Of a DNA stretch of 64,000 nucleotides, positions 1 through 8,790 are shown piece by piece. The notes under the pieces are model-generated. The model was not told the origin of the DNA. It saw only the letters and a list, made by a program, of their open reading frames with translations, and did not search any database. Location: assembly GCF_013306565.1 (NCBI RefSeq), contig NZ_PZPO01000001.1, positions 248,001 to 312,000 on the forward strand, read 5' to 3'. The stretch's first letter is position 1; the number at the start of each line of letters is the position of its first letter. This stretch comes from Hyphomicrobium sulfonivorans (lineage in GTDB: Bacteria; Pseudomonadota; Alphaproteobacteria; Rhizobiales; Hyphomicrobiaceae). The position numbers and the translations under genes were made by a program.

Positions 1-1
1 C

Positions 2-94
2 GCGGCGCTGGCGCTCTACCTCGCCACCAAGCCAGCGCGTTCGCTGACGGGGCAGGTGTTCGACGCCGCCGGAATGGCCCGCCGCGGCTGCTGA
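2..94 (+). CDS. C-terminal end of a short-chain dehydrogenase/reductase-like protein (partial)
   Basis: Only the last 30 codons lie in the window; the stop is TGA at 92-94. The readable tail (ALYLATKPARSLTGQVF, then DAAGMARRGC) resembles the end of SDR-family oxidoreductases, where a helix of the type 'A-L-F-L-A-S' is followed by 'S-x-x-T-G-Q-x-x-x-x-D-G-G'. The Rossmann fold and catalytic Tyr-Lys lie outside the window, so substrate and cofactor cannot be judged. The family call is inferred from this short stretch alone. The next gene is convergent. Confidence 0.5.
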   Translation, partial: AALALYLATKPARSLTGQVFDAAGMARRGC

Positions 95-111
95 TCGTTT
101 TGAACTACCGC

Positions 112-142
112 GTGGCGGCGGTTCGAAAGGTACTGCCGCCAC
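112..142. terminator. GC-rich hairpin between convergent genes
   Basis: GTGGCGGC at 112-119 pairs with GCCGCCAC at 135-142 around a 15-base loop. It lies between the stop of the SDR-like gene (94) and the stop of the convergent gene (159). There is no good U-tract on either strand, so terminator function is only inferred from position. Confidence 0.35.
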
Positions 143-158
143 TGCCTCAAGCCCACAT

Positions 159-1169
159 TCAGATTTTGCCGGCCAACAGGGCATCCGCCCCTTCAAAAAT
201 CTTGGCGGGTAATGCGCTCAGTTCTTTTGCATCAAACTGCAATCCCAGAAGTGAGGCCGCCTTCGCAACAGCTATCGCCTGAGCTGCGTCGCGGCGGCGC
301 TTCAAGGGCTCTCTGCTCGTCTGCAGAGAAACCCAGCGCTTGTGAAGCGCGAAAGCCCTGGGATCAATACAGCTCATCCAAACCGGCATTCCGTCTTCTG
401 CGATGGCTGAAGCTTCAAATCGAGGGCTGCTCACCAGCCATTGCAGACCATCAATGCCTGCGGGAACGATACCGCCAAGATCATATTCCGCCGTCATCAT
501 CTCATTTTTTGCCATCGGCCGGATGATATCTACGAAATAACCTTCATCGTTGACGGCGCGAAACAAATCGCCCTGTACTGTAAAACTGGGATCGGCCTTG
601 AGAAGAGCGGCGAGAATACCGGTGCGCTTTTTATCTTCGATGGCCAGCACAAGGCGAGATCGCACGTCGGCCAGAAAATCAATATCCGTGGTCGCGAGTA
701 ATTCCGGCTGAAACACCAATCCGCTTCGCGCCTCGTAGGCGTACAACGCGTGCGTCCCGACAACAAACAGCCCATCACCCAGCAGACGCGCTTGATCCAG
801 CGCCCGCAAAATTTTGGCCGCTGCGCGCGGAACGCGAGCCAATCCCATTGCGCGATTTATCGGCGCTGACTTCTCCAGTGCCTTACGCAATTTAGTAATA
901 CGACTGCGGTTGGCCGTACGCGACGTCATGTAGTCCTGCTTCAACTGCTCGGTCTCAGCAGTTCTCGGACCAAGCGACTTGTGAGTGTAGCGATCAACAA
1001 TCCGATAAAGGTATTGGCGCCCACCCACACGCTTCCAAGTCATGGAGCCCTTGTTGCTCTCCTCAAAGGCTCGTTCCGCCGCTCGCCAGCTTTCGAAGCG
1101 TTGCTGGACGTCAATCAGTTGACGTCGCTGCTCAAGAGAGAGCTCTGGGAGTTCCACAGGTAATACCAT
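159..1169 (-). CDS. Nucleotidyltransferase-fold protein (GSU2403-like)
   Basis: About 336 residues from the ATG at 1167-1169. An in-frame TTG 13 codons upstream (1206-1208) would give 349 residues; neither start has a clear ribosome-binding site. The N-terminal half is Arg/Lys-rich and helical. The C-terminal half contains VVGTHALYAYEA and, further on, TTDIDFL, which fit the G-S/T helix and D-x-D metal-binding motif of nucleotidyltransferase superfamily proteins of the GSU2403 type. Proteins of this family are uncharacterised; some act as toxins or NMP transferases, but nothing here shows a substrate. It sits 55 bp downstream of the co-directional FUSC gene. A 9-bp inverted repeat surrounds its start region. 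Confidence 0.6.
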   Translation of the reverse strand: MVLPVELPELSLEQRRQLIDVQQRFESWRAAERAFEESNKGSMTWKRVGGRQYLYRIVDRYTHKSLGPRTAETEQLKQDYMTSRTANRSRITKLRKALEKSAPINRAMGLARVPRAAAKILRALDQARLLGDGLFVVGTHALYAYEARSGLVFQPELLATTDIDFLADVRSRLVLAIEDKKRTGILAALLKADPSFTVQGDLFRAVNDEGYFVDIIRPMAKNEMMTAEYDLGGIVPAGIDGLQWLVSSPRFEASAIAEDGMPVWMSCIDPRAFALHKRWVSLQTSREPLKRRRDAAQAIAVAKAASLLGLQFDAKELSALPAKIFEGADALLAGKI

Positions 1170-1182
1170 GATATATAAGCAT

Positions 1183-1222
1183 TTATCACACGCACCCGCG
1201 ATGGGCAATATTTGTGTGATAA
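1183..1222. promoter_or_regulatory. Inverted repeat TTATCACAC/GTGTGATAA at the start of the nucleotidyltransferase gene
   Basis: TTATCACAC at 1183-1191 and GTGTGATAA at 1214-1222 form a perfect 9-bp inverted repeat separated by 22 bp. The half sites lie just upstream of the ATG start (1169). The repeat is AT-rich in a GC-rich region and could be an operator. No regulator gene is adjacent. Confidence 0.35.
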
Positions 1223-1262
1223 TACCTTTTGAATCAATGCACTGCGCCTGATTGATAATATT

Positions 1263-2414
1263 TCACGCTATCTTGCTCGCGAGTTGATGCCACATATGCG
1301 TGAACGGGCGGAGAAACGGTAGCGTTGTGCCCGCCAGGGCATCGAGTTCGGCGGATCGGTCTGCCATATCGCGCAGGTTGAGGCGCAACTGCCCCAGCGC
1401 GAAATCAAACGCCATCAACCGGATCACCTCGTCCATCGTCATGGCGCGGAACTGACCGCTAGCCCGCATGTGCTCCAGCTTGTGCTCGATCTCCGCCAGC
1501 GCAACCTCGACATCCGAAAGATCCGGCGGCGTGTAGTGTCCGCCATTGCCTGCGAGCTGTACGGCCAGACTATCAAGGCCCGTTTTGAGCGCGGCGATGT
1601 CCGGCGAAAGAAGCTCAACGGCAAGCGACGGCAGCGGCTGCTGCACGGCGCGCAGCAGCATGATCTCTGTGTGCCACAGGCGACGGAGCGCACGCTGGAT
1701 CGATTCCGGATCGGGCGAATCGGCGATGTGCCCGGCAACCTCAAGCCGCGCCTCCTTTGCCAGCGCATTACCGGAAGCGAACCCCTTGCGGATGCGCTCG
1801 CCGAAGGCTGCCGCCTCATCGGTGCTGAGGGGAGCCGTGCCCAGTGCCGCGTCGAGCGTGCGATCCAGCAGCTGGAATAGCGGCGCAATAGAACGGCTAA
1901 CGTGTTGCGCATACGCACTACCCGCCCGCGACGGGAATACAAAGAGTGTTGTCGCGATGGCGATCACGCTGCCGATCGAGACCTCAAGCATGCGGTTGAT
2001 TGCCGACGCGACGGGCGTCGAGACACTCGGGTCACCCAGGATGACAATGGCCGCCGTGACGCAGGCAATGCGTAGCGCCGGACGCTGGGCCGCAAAGAAG
2101 GCCAGTACCAGAACCGTGACTGCCAACCCCGCAAATCGAAGCTCGTGCGCATCCGCCAGCGCGACCGCCACGGCACCGCCCACCAACACACCCAGCAAAC
2201 TGCCGCCAAGGCGCTGCATTGCGAACGCCAAAGATGCGCCTACATTTGCCTGTGTAACGAGGATGGCCGTCATGACCGCCCAGAACCCCTGGGGCAGTCC
2301 GAAGGCATCCGTCACCACATAGGAGAGGCACGCTGCGATTGTGGTCTGGATGGCCTGCCTGACGCGGGGCCAGGTTGCCTCGCCAACGGCGCCAGCGGTG
2401 GGGGTATCGGGCAC
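1263..2414 (-). CDS. FUSC family inner-membrane protein (putative aromatic acid/efflux transporter)
   Basis: 383 residues. The GTG start at 2412-2414 is supported by a GGAGG ribosome-binding site seven bases upstream. The first about 165 residues hold several hydrophobic segments (for example FWAVMTAILVTQANVGASL and LAVTVLVLAFFAAQ), followed by a long soluble helical cytoplasmic part. This is the layout of FUSC/aromatic acid exporter proteins (YccS/AaeB-like), but with one membrane block rather than two. The usual family role is export of aromatic acids or small toxic compounds across the inner membrane; the substrate here is unknown. It runs in the same direction as the nucleotidyltransferase gene downstream. 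Confidence 0.75.
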   Translation of the reverse strand: MPDTPTAGAVGEATWPRVRQAIQTTIAACLSYVVTDAFGLPQGFWAVMTAILVTQANVGASLAFAMQRLGGSLLGVLVGGAVAVALADAHELRFAGLAVTVLVLAFFAAQRPALRIACVTAAIVILGDPSVSTPVASAINRMLEVSIGSVIAIATTLFVFPSRAGSAYAQHVSRSIAPLFQLLDRTLDAALGTAPLSTDEAAAFGERIRKGFASGNALAKEARLEVAGHIADSPDPESIQRALRRLWHTEIMLLRAVQQPLPSLAVELLSPDIAALKTGLDSLAVQLAGNGGHYTPPDLSDVEVALAEIEHKLEHMRASGQFRAMTMDEVIRLMAFDFALGQLRLNLRDMADRSAELDALAGTTLPFLRPFTHMWHQLASKIA

Positions 2415-2548
2415 GCAAACGCCTCCAGATTGAAAATTACCACGAAAATTAACGGCCCGTTGGTTCGCTTGCCGATATTGGACAGCCTGAGCGGTAGAGC
2501 GGCCCGGCCCGGAATGCCCCGAGACCAGTTGAACTTACCCGGCCATTC

Positions 2549-2577
2549 TTGACAGTCCCCTCACCCGCGCTTATCAC
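2549..2577 (+). promoter_or_regulatory. sigma70-type promoter of groES-groEL
   Basis: TTGACA at 2549-2554 matches the -35 consensus exactly. A -10-like TTATCA/TATCAC at 2571-2577 follows after 16-17 bp. The CIRCE operator starts ten bases further on, so HrcA binding would cover the transcription start. Confidence 0.7.
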
Positions 2578-2586
2578 CGGCCCGCG

Positions 2587-2613
2587 CTGGCACTCTATGC
2601 TAGACAGTGCTAG
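2587..2613 (+). promoter_or_regulatory. CIRCE operator (HrcA binding site)
   Basis: CTGGCACTC (2587-2595), a 9-bp spacer, then CAGTGCTAG (2605-2613). This is the CIRCE layout TTAGCACTC-N9-GAGTGCTAA with a few substitutions in the arms. Position just downstream of the promoter and upstream of groES is typical. It implies repression of groESL by HrcA, whose gene is not in this window. Confidence 0.85.
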
Positions 2614-2687
2614 CAAGGCCGCATGGCTTACCCTCGCAACGGCAGGGTCACACACCGCCAATTCCGCTATTTGGAGCGATATTTCCC

Positions 2688-2975
2688 ATGAAGTTCCGTC
2701 CTCTGCACGACCGCGTCGTCGTCAAGCGCGTAGACAGCGAGACCAAGACTCTCGGTGGCATCATCATCCCCGACACCGCCACCGAGAAGCCCCAGCAGGG
2801 TGAAGTCGTCGCCGTTGGCCCCGGCACGCGCGACGAGAGCGGCAAGCTGGTTCCGATCGACCTGAAGAAGGGCGACAAGGTTCTGTTCGGCAAGTGGAGC
2901 GGCACCGAAGTCAAGATCGACGGCCAGGAGCTGCTGATCATGAAGGAAAGCGACGTGATGGGCGTGCTGGAGTGA
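2688..2975 (+). CDS. groS: Co-chaperonin GroES
   Basis: 95 residues starting [15 protein letters not shown], the usual length for a 10-kDa chaperonin. GroES forms the heptameric lid of the GroEL folding chamber in the cytosol. The mobile loop ([15 protein letters not shown]) and the C-terminal strand ([10 protein letters not shown]) are intact. ATG at 2688 is chosen because family members start exactly here; the upstream in-frame extension overlaps the CIRCE operator. A GGAG lies upstream of the start. groEL follows after 150 bp in the same operon. Regulation is expected through the CIRCE element. Confidence 0.97.
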   Translation: MKFRPLHDRVVVKRVDSETKTLGGIIIPDTATEKPQQGEVVAVGPGTRDESGKLVPIDLKKGDKVLFGKWSGTEVKIDGQELLIMKESDVMGVLE

Positions 2976-3107
2976 TCTGACGGCGGGCGCCTGCGAACCG
3001 GTCCAGCCATTGGGCACAGTTTGCAACAGCGCCGGCCAAGCGATCTTCCATCCGATCCAGTTTCCTCCCTCGACGCCAATGCTTTTTCACCGGAAGAGCC
3101 GGCGTAA

Positions 3108-4772
<1,665 letters not shown>

Positions 4773-4805
4773 TCATTTCCGTTCCGGTCAAAAGCCGAAA
4801 CAGGT

Positions 4806-4843
4806 TGGCCGCTCGCAGACATCTGCGGGCGGCCATTTTGTTT
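4806..4843 (+). terminator. Intrinsic terminator after groEL
   Basis: TGGCCGC...CGCA pairs with TGCG...GCGGCCA (4806-4835) and is followed by TTTTGTTT. It lies 34 bp after the groEL stop. Confidence 0.85.
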
Positions 4844-4893
4844 GCGCCGCGCGCCACAACTTACTTGCACTGAGGCAAACTTCAGCCTGAGCC

Positions 4894-5559
4894 ATGAAAG
4901 ACATCTTCGTCGTCACGCACACGCAATCGCAGCACCACGTCGATGGGCTGGTGGGCGGCTGGCATGACACACCGCTGACCGAGAAGGGCAGCGCCGATGC
5001 GCAACGCATTGCAGCGCATTTGCGGGCTGTTGCAGGCGATGCAGCACAGCCGGAAATCTTCACATCCGATCTGATGCGCGCGACGCAGACGGCCCAGGCA
5101 ATCGCGGATGCATTTGCATCCTGCGAGCCGCTGGCGATGCCCGACCTACGCGAGATCAGCTACGGCGAAGCCGAGGGCAAACCGCAACGATGGCTGGATG
5201 AACGGCTAACGCCTGCTCCGGACGACAACCGGCTGGATCATCGCTATGACATTGCAGGCGCGGAGACGCGACGCGAATTCGCCACGCGGATCTATCGCGC
5301 CATGGACGGCATCATCGCGCGCCCGGCCGAGTTGCAGGTCATTGTCACGCACGGATTTGCGCTGACATTCGTCGTCGCTGCGTGGATCGGCATGCCGTTG
5401 GAAGCCGCGGGCTTCGTCAATTTCACGGTGCCGAGCGGCAGCGTCACCCATCTGCGGCAGGACGATTACTGGCGCAATCGCGCAGTTATATCGCTTGGCG
5501 ATGAGTCTTTTTTTGCGCTCGGCGACTCCGCTGCGCGGAGCCGGCCGCCGAGCGCGTAG
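4894..5559 (+). CDS. Histidine phosphatase superfamily protein with altered RHG motif
   Basis: 221 residues. It follows the phosphoglycerate mutase-like fold: the N-terminal catalytic strand, then TSDLMRATQTAQAI (second Arg-bearing motif), the acidic DLREISYGEAEG, and the second His in VVTHGFALTF. The first motif reads VVTHTQSQHHVDG: the phospho-accepting His is present, but the usual Arg before it and Gly after it are both Thr. Activity may therefore be altered; the substrate is unknown. The last about 14 residues (ALGDSAARSRPPSA) and the stop codon are encoded by a copy of the interspersed palindromic repeat at 5515-5555, so the natural C-terminus was probably replaced by the repeat. Confidence 0.75.
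   Translation: MKDIFVVTHTQSQHHVDGLVGGWHDTPLTEKGSADAQRIAAHLRAVAGDAAQPEIFTSDLMRATQTAQAIADAFASCEPLAMPDLREISYGEAEGKPQRWLDERLTPAPDDNRLDHRYDIAGAETRREFATRIYRAMDGIIARPAELQVIVTHGFALTFVVAAWIGMPLEAAGFVNFTVPSGSVTHLRQDDYWRNRAVISLGDESFFALGDSAARSRPPSA
5515..5555 (+). repeat. Interspersed palindromic element, copy a
   Basis: Outer stem GCGCTCGGCG/CGCCGAGCGC, inner stem CTCCGC-TGC-GCGGAG, core GCGACTCC...GGAGCCGGC. Seven T's precede it. It overlaps the 3' end of the phosphatase gene. A degenerate left-half copy (CTTGGCGATGAGTC) lies just before the T-run. Confidence 0.85.
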
Positions 5560-5590
5560 CAATTCTTCGCCAGCAAGCCGTATATGTTTC

Positions 5591-5623
5591 GCACTGGCGA
5601 CTCCGCTGCGCGGAGCTGGCCGT
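5591..5623 (+). repeat. Interspersed palindromic element, copy b (right arm lost)
   Basis: Left arm GCACTGGCG and inner stem CTCCGC-TGC-GCGGAG are intact, but the right outer arm is degenerate (GGCCGTGATT). It is followed by the T-rich TTGTTTGTT leader of copy c. Confidence 0.7.
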
Positions 5624-5634
5624 GATTGTTTGTT

Positions 5635-5673
5635 GCGCTGGCGACTCTCCTTCGGAGAGCCGGCCGCCAGCGC
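5635..5673 (+). repeat. Interspersed palindromic element, copy c
   Basis: Outer stem GCGCTGGCG/CGCCAGCGC and inner stem CTCTCC-TTC-GGAGAG. Both stems differ from copy a but still pair. The 3' flank TGATTGGTG is shared with copy h. Confidence 0.85.
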
Positions 5674-5783
5674 TGATTGGTGCGTGCGGCCCGCGCGTGC
5701 TCTCAACGTCTTCCCGACGCAGGTCGAGATCCTAGTGAGCTTCCGCATCAGCACCGGACGCCGCTAGCGCGACGCGGCCGAGC

Positions 5784-6764
5784 TTAGTCGCCCCAGCCGC
5801 GCGATCTGATCTCGCTGGGCATCAGGACATGACGATCTGGCGCTGTCGCGCTGCTGGAGCTGCTGTTGTTGAAATAGTACAGCGGCCCGGACGGCTTCGA
5901 CGTGGCAAACTGCTTGGGCGCTGCCGGTGCTTTGCGTGCCGCAACGGCCGGAGGAGCGGGCACACGCTTCTCACCACGCTTCTGCACGGCCACCTTCGCG
6001 GCATCGTCAGCATCGGTCTTCTTGTCCAACACGCGCGTCTTTTGCGCCGTTTCCGGCAGCACCTTGCGCACCGGACGTTCAATATTCACGGCGCGCTTTA
6101 ACGGCGCTGCTTCGGTGGTGACCGGTGAAGCTGGCATCACAGGCGCAACGGCAACGGAAGACTGAGGCGCTGCGTCATCCAGCACGCGCGCAATCGGGTC
6201 GCTCTCGGCGTCGGCCCCATCGGCATCCGCCGCGATGGCAGAGGTCACGGGCTCTTCGATCGGTTCAAGATCAATCGGCGACAGCACATGCTGAACAGCC
6301 GCCGGGCCAGCTGGAGTAGCGGCCTGATCAATCGCAGCCGTCGCAGCGGGTGCAGCTGGAACGGCCTGCTGCGTTACATAGCCGGATGCGGCGGCAGGCG
6401 GCGTTGCGGTTGGCTGCGGATCGGCATCCCCGTCGAACGCGAAGCGGTGGCTGAGTTCCTCGGCGCGCGAACGCGACGAACTGGAAGCGGACGTGGAAGC
6501 AGCAACCGCATTGCCGGCAGGCTGCGAAGGGATCACGGAGTCAGCGGCCGGAGCAGCATTGAAACGGTTGCGCCAGGCTTGCTGCAGATCCGGCAGGCGG
6601 TCGACATCCAGAAACGAAGGCAGCGAGCTGGCGGCATGGTGTCCATCTTGCGTTGGCGTCTGCGCTTCCATCGCATCGGCGGCGGACACAGCAAACCCAA
6701 TCGCCATGACAGCGGCGAGACCACGACCGCACGCGGCCCGGCACTTTTTCGCGTGTGCATTCAT
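5784..6764 (-). CDS. Secreted Ala/Pro/Val-rich hypothetical protein
   Basis: 326 residues; no family recognised. The ATG at 6762-6764 has a G-rich Shine-Dalgarno-like stretch (GGGGGGTG) about six bases upstream. Residues 1-31 look like a signal peptide (basic start, then GLAAVMAIGFAVSAADA), so the protein is probably exported. The rest is low in complexity and rich in Ala, Pro and charged residues, with a short basic stretch near residues 250-275 and a run of Ser just before the C-terminus. This suggests a disordered periplasmic protein. It stands alone: the neighbours on both sides are transcribed the other way. Confidence 0.6.
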   Translation of the reverse strand: MNAHAKKCRAACGRGLAAVMAIGFAVSAADAMEAQTPTQDGHHAASSLPSFLDVDRLPDLQQAWRNRFNAAPAADSVIPSQPAGNAVAASTSASSSSRSRAEELSHRFAFDGDADPQPTATPPAAASGYVTQQAVPAAPAATAAIDQAATPAGPAAVQHVLSPIDLEPIEEPVTSAIAADADGADAESDPIARVLDDAAPQSSVAVAPVMPASPVTTEAAPLKRAVNIERPVRKVLPETAQKTRVLDKKTDADDAAKVAVQKRGEKRVPAPPAVAARKAPAAPKQFATSKPSGPLYYFNNSSSSSATAPDRHVLMPSEIRSRGWGD

Positions 6765-7181
6765 ACGCTACACCCCCCGGCCGCCAGGACCGGTTGCACG
6801 GGCGCTCCACCCTGGAGCCACCCAGAAACAAGTTGAACTGGGCAACGCTGCGCGTCCCCACACCCTGGGGGTCGCCCGCAAATATCGTGCCGCCGTTGGC
6901 GCGCGCACCTTAGCGTCTGCGCCGAATGGAGATCGCGGTTTACGAGCCGCATTCGACCGGGGCACAACCCCGGGCTTGACCAGGGTGGCAATATTAAATC
7001 ACCCAAAGGCAATAACATGACGTTACCGAACGTCTCAAATCCGCAATCGTGGGTTGCTCACGGAAATGCTTTTTGCCGTTAACGCGCTGAAGACTAAAAT
7101 GATGGACAAGCGTTCGGATTTGTGGACCGATCGGTACACAACGCCAACGCAGATCGTATCTCCGCTGGGGAGGGGGTAAAA
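6765..7181. other. Divergent intergenic region upstream of the LysR gene
   Basis: About 417 bp between two divergent genes. It holds a perfect 6-bp GC hairpin (CCGGGG-CACAA-CCCCGG at 6957-6973) and an AT-rich patch around 6990-7020. It probably carries both promoters, but no clear -35/-10 pair stands out. Confidence 0.4.
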
Positions 7182-8102
7182 ATGGATATCCGGCAGCTGC
7201 AGTATCTGGCAGCGCTCGCCCGTGAAAAGCATTTCACGCGCGCGGCCACCGCATGCAACGTCACCCAGCCAACGCTTTCAGGCCGCATCCGCCAGCTTGA
7301 ACTTGAGCTTGAAGTGCCGATAGTCGAACGCGGCCAGCGTTATCAGGGACTTACGCCCGAAGGCGAGCGCGTGCTCAAGTGGGCGCAGGTGATCCTCAAG
7401 AACTGGCAGTCGATGCAGGAGGAGATCAACCAGCTCAAGGGGCTGGACCGCGGTCTCTCGGGCCGGTTGGTGCTGGGCGGCATTCCATCGGCGCTGCCGC
7501 TGGTGCCAAGGCTGACGCAGAAGATCGGCGAGATACACCCCGGCATCGAGTTCATCGTGCTGTCGCAGAGTTCTGAGGAAATCTTGCGTGGGATCGCCGA
7601 TTATTCGGTCGATGTAGGAATTACTTATCTCGACAATGAACCCATCGAGAAAATGCTGGCGACGCCGCTCTACACTGAGCGCTACTGCCTGTTTGTGCCG
7701 GAAAATCATCCACTTGCCGGGCGAGAGGCCGTTACCTGGCAGGAGGCGGCACAGCAGCCGCTGTGTTTGCTCACAAGTAACATGCAGAACCGCCGTATTA
7801 TCGACCGGGCATTTGAGCGGGCGAATTGCCAGGTAAATCCGAGGCTTGAGACAAATTCCGTCATCAACCTGTGTGCGAATGTCAGGCTGATGGGTCTGGC
7901 AAGTATAATGCCGCTATATATATTAGAAGTGTTGGGCAATACGTCGGGCGTGAAAGCTATCCCGCTCGTCGAACCAACGGTGGAGCACAGCGTCGGCCTG
8001 GTGGTGGCGGACCGCGATCCGTTATCCCCGCTCATCGATGCCCTGCGGGAAACCGCAACCAAGCTGACGCTTGGCGAGATGGAAACTGGCTTCAACAGCT
8101 GA
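7182..8102 (+). CDS. LysR-family transcriptional regulator, probable regulator of the fds operon
   Basis: 306 residues from the ATG at 7182, which has a strong GGAGGGGG site six bases upstream; a longer GTG-initiated reading frame (7122) is less likely. The N-terminal winged helix-turn-helix is clear (MDIRQLQYLAAL, then AATACNVTQPTLSGRIRQLE), followed by a periplasmic-binding-like effector domain (GRLVLGGIPSALPLVPRL, IADYSVDVGITYLD). It lies directly upstream of fdsG in the same direction, separated by 178 bp. This matches the position of LysR regulators (FdsR) next to soluble formate dehydrogenase operons. The effector, possibly formate, is inferred. Confidence 0.85.
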   Translation: MDIRQLQYLAALAREKHFTRAATACNVTQPTLSGRIRQLELELEVPIVERGQRYQGLTPEGERVLKWAQVILKNWQSMQEEINQLKGLDRGLSGRLVLGGIPSALPLVPRLTQKIGEIHPGIEFIVLSQSSEEILRGIADYSVDVGITYLDNEPIEKMLATPLYTERYCLFVPENHPLAGREAVTWQEAAQQPLCLLTSNMQNRRIIDRAFERANCQVNPRLETNSVINLCANVRLMGLASIMPLYILEVLGNTSGVKAIPLVEPTVEHSVGLVVADRDPLSPLIDALRETATKLTLGEMETGFNS

Positions 8103-8215
8103 TCGTGGCACGCCGCGATCGGGCCTTGTGGTGAAAATGCCATTGCATCAGTGGTTAAAGCGCGATATTGCGCCGCACCATTGATGATCTCGATTGACGC
8201 ATCGAAACGACCGAT

Positions 8216-8233
8216 TTGATTGCGCGACATCAA
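8216..8233. promoter_or_regulatory. Candidate LysR operator upstream of fdsG
   Basis: TTGAT (8216-8220), an 8-bp spacer, then ATCAA (8229-8233): a perfect dyad 47 bp upstream of the fdsG start. Dyads of this kind in the leader next to a LysR gene are typical binding sites, but the match is short and untested. Confidence 0.3.
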
Positions 8234-8280
8234 GTTGAGACAACTCGGTTTAACGAAACGAGAGCCGCGAAGGCGATTGA

Positions 8281-8790
8281 ATGACTAAGTCTACTTTAAA
8301 TGTCAAGAATGTTGCCCCCGCTGGCAGCGACGAGCTCGCGCGTACTATTTGCGCAGCACATGACAATCGCCCGGATGCGCTGCTCGAAATCTTCCACGAT
8401 CTCCAGCATGACCTTGGTTATGTTCCGGAAGAAACGCTGACGGTTATCGCCGATATCCTTAACCGCTCGCGGGCGGAGATCTATGGCGTGCTGACGTTCT
8501 ACCATGAGTTCCGCCGGACACCGGGTGGCCAGCACACTATCAAGATCTGCCGCGCTGAAGCCTGCCAGGCCATGCACACGCAGGAACTCTGCCGCCACGC
8601 CCAGGACAAGCTGCGCGTGAAGTTCGGCGAGACGACTGCCGACGGCAAATTCAATCTTGAGGCAGTCTACTGCCTCGGCAACTGCGCGCTTTCTCCCGCC
8701 ATGATGATCGACGGCGATCTCTATGGCTGTGTTGATAAAGAACGCTTCGATGACATTATCGCCGATATCGATCGGGGAGCTACCGCATGA
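8281..8790 (+). CDS. fdsG: NAD-dependent formate dehydrogenase, gamma subunit
   Basis: 169 residues, NuoE-like. In the soluble Mo-dependent formate dehydrogenase this subunit carries a [2Fe-2S] cluster and passes electrons from FdsA to the FMN of FdsB. The four Cys ligands are visible in CRAEACQAM and CLGNCALSPAMMIDG. AAGG lies eight bases before the ATG. Its last four bases overlap the fdsB start (ATGA at 8787-8790), so the two are translationally coupled. In a methylotroph the enzyme oxidises formate to CO2 and yields NADH. Confidence 0.93.
   Translation: MTKSTLNVKNVAPAGSDELARTICAAHDNRPDALLEIFHDLQHDLGYVPEETLTVIADILNRSRAEIYGVLTFYHEFRRTPGGQHTIKICRAEACQAMHTQELCRHAQDKLRVKFGETTADGKFNLEAVYCLGNCALSPAMMIDGDLYGCVDKERFDDIIADIDRGATA

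Noticed and set aside
8161-8176. GCGC-GATATT-GCGC dyad upstream of fdsG as LysR site
   Set aside because: Short GC dyads are frequent at this GC content; the TTGAT/ATCAA dyad nearer the gene is the better candidate.
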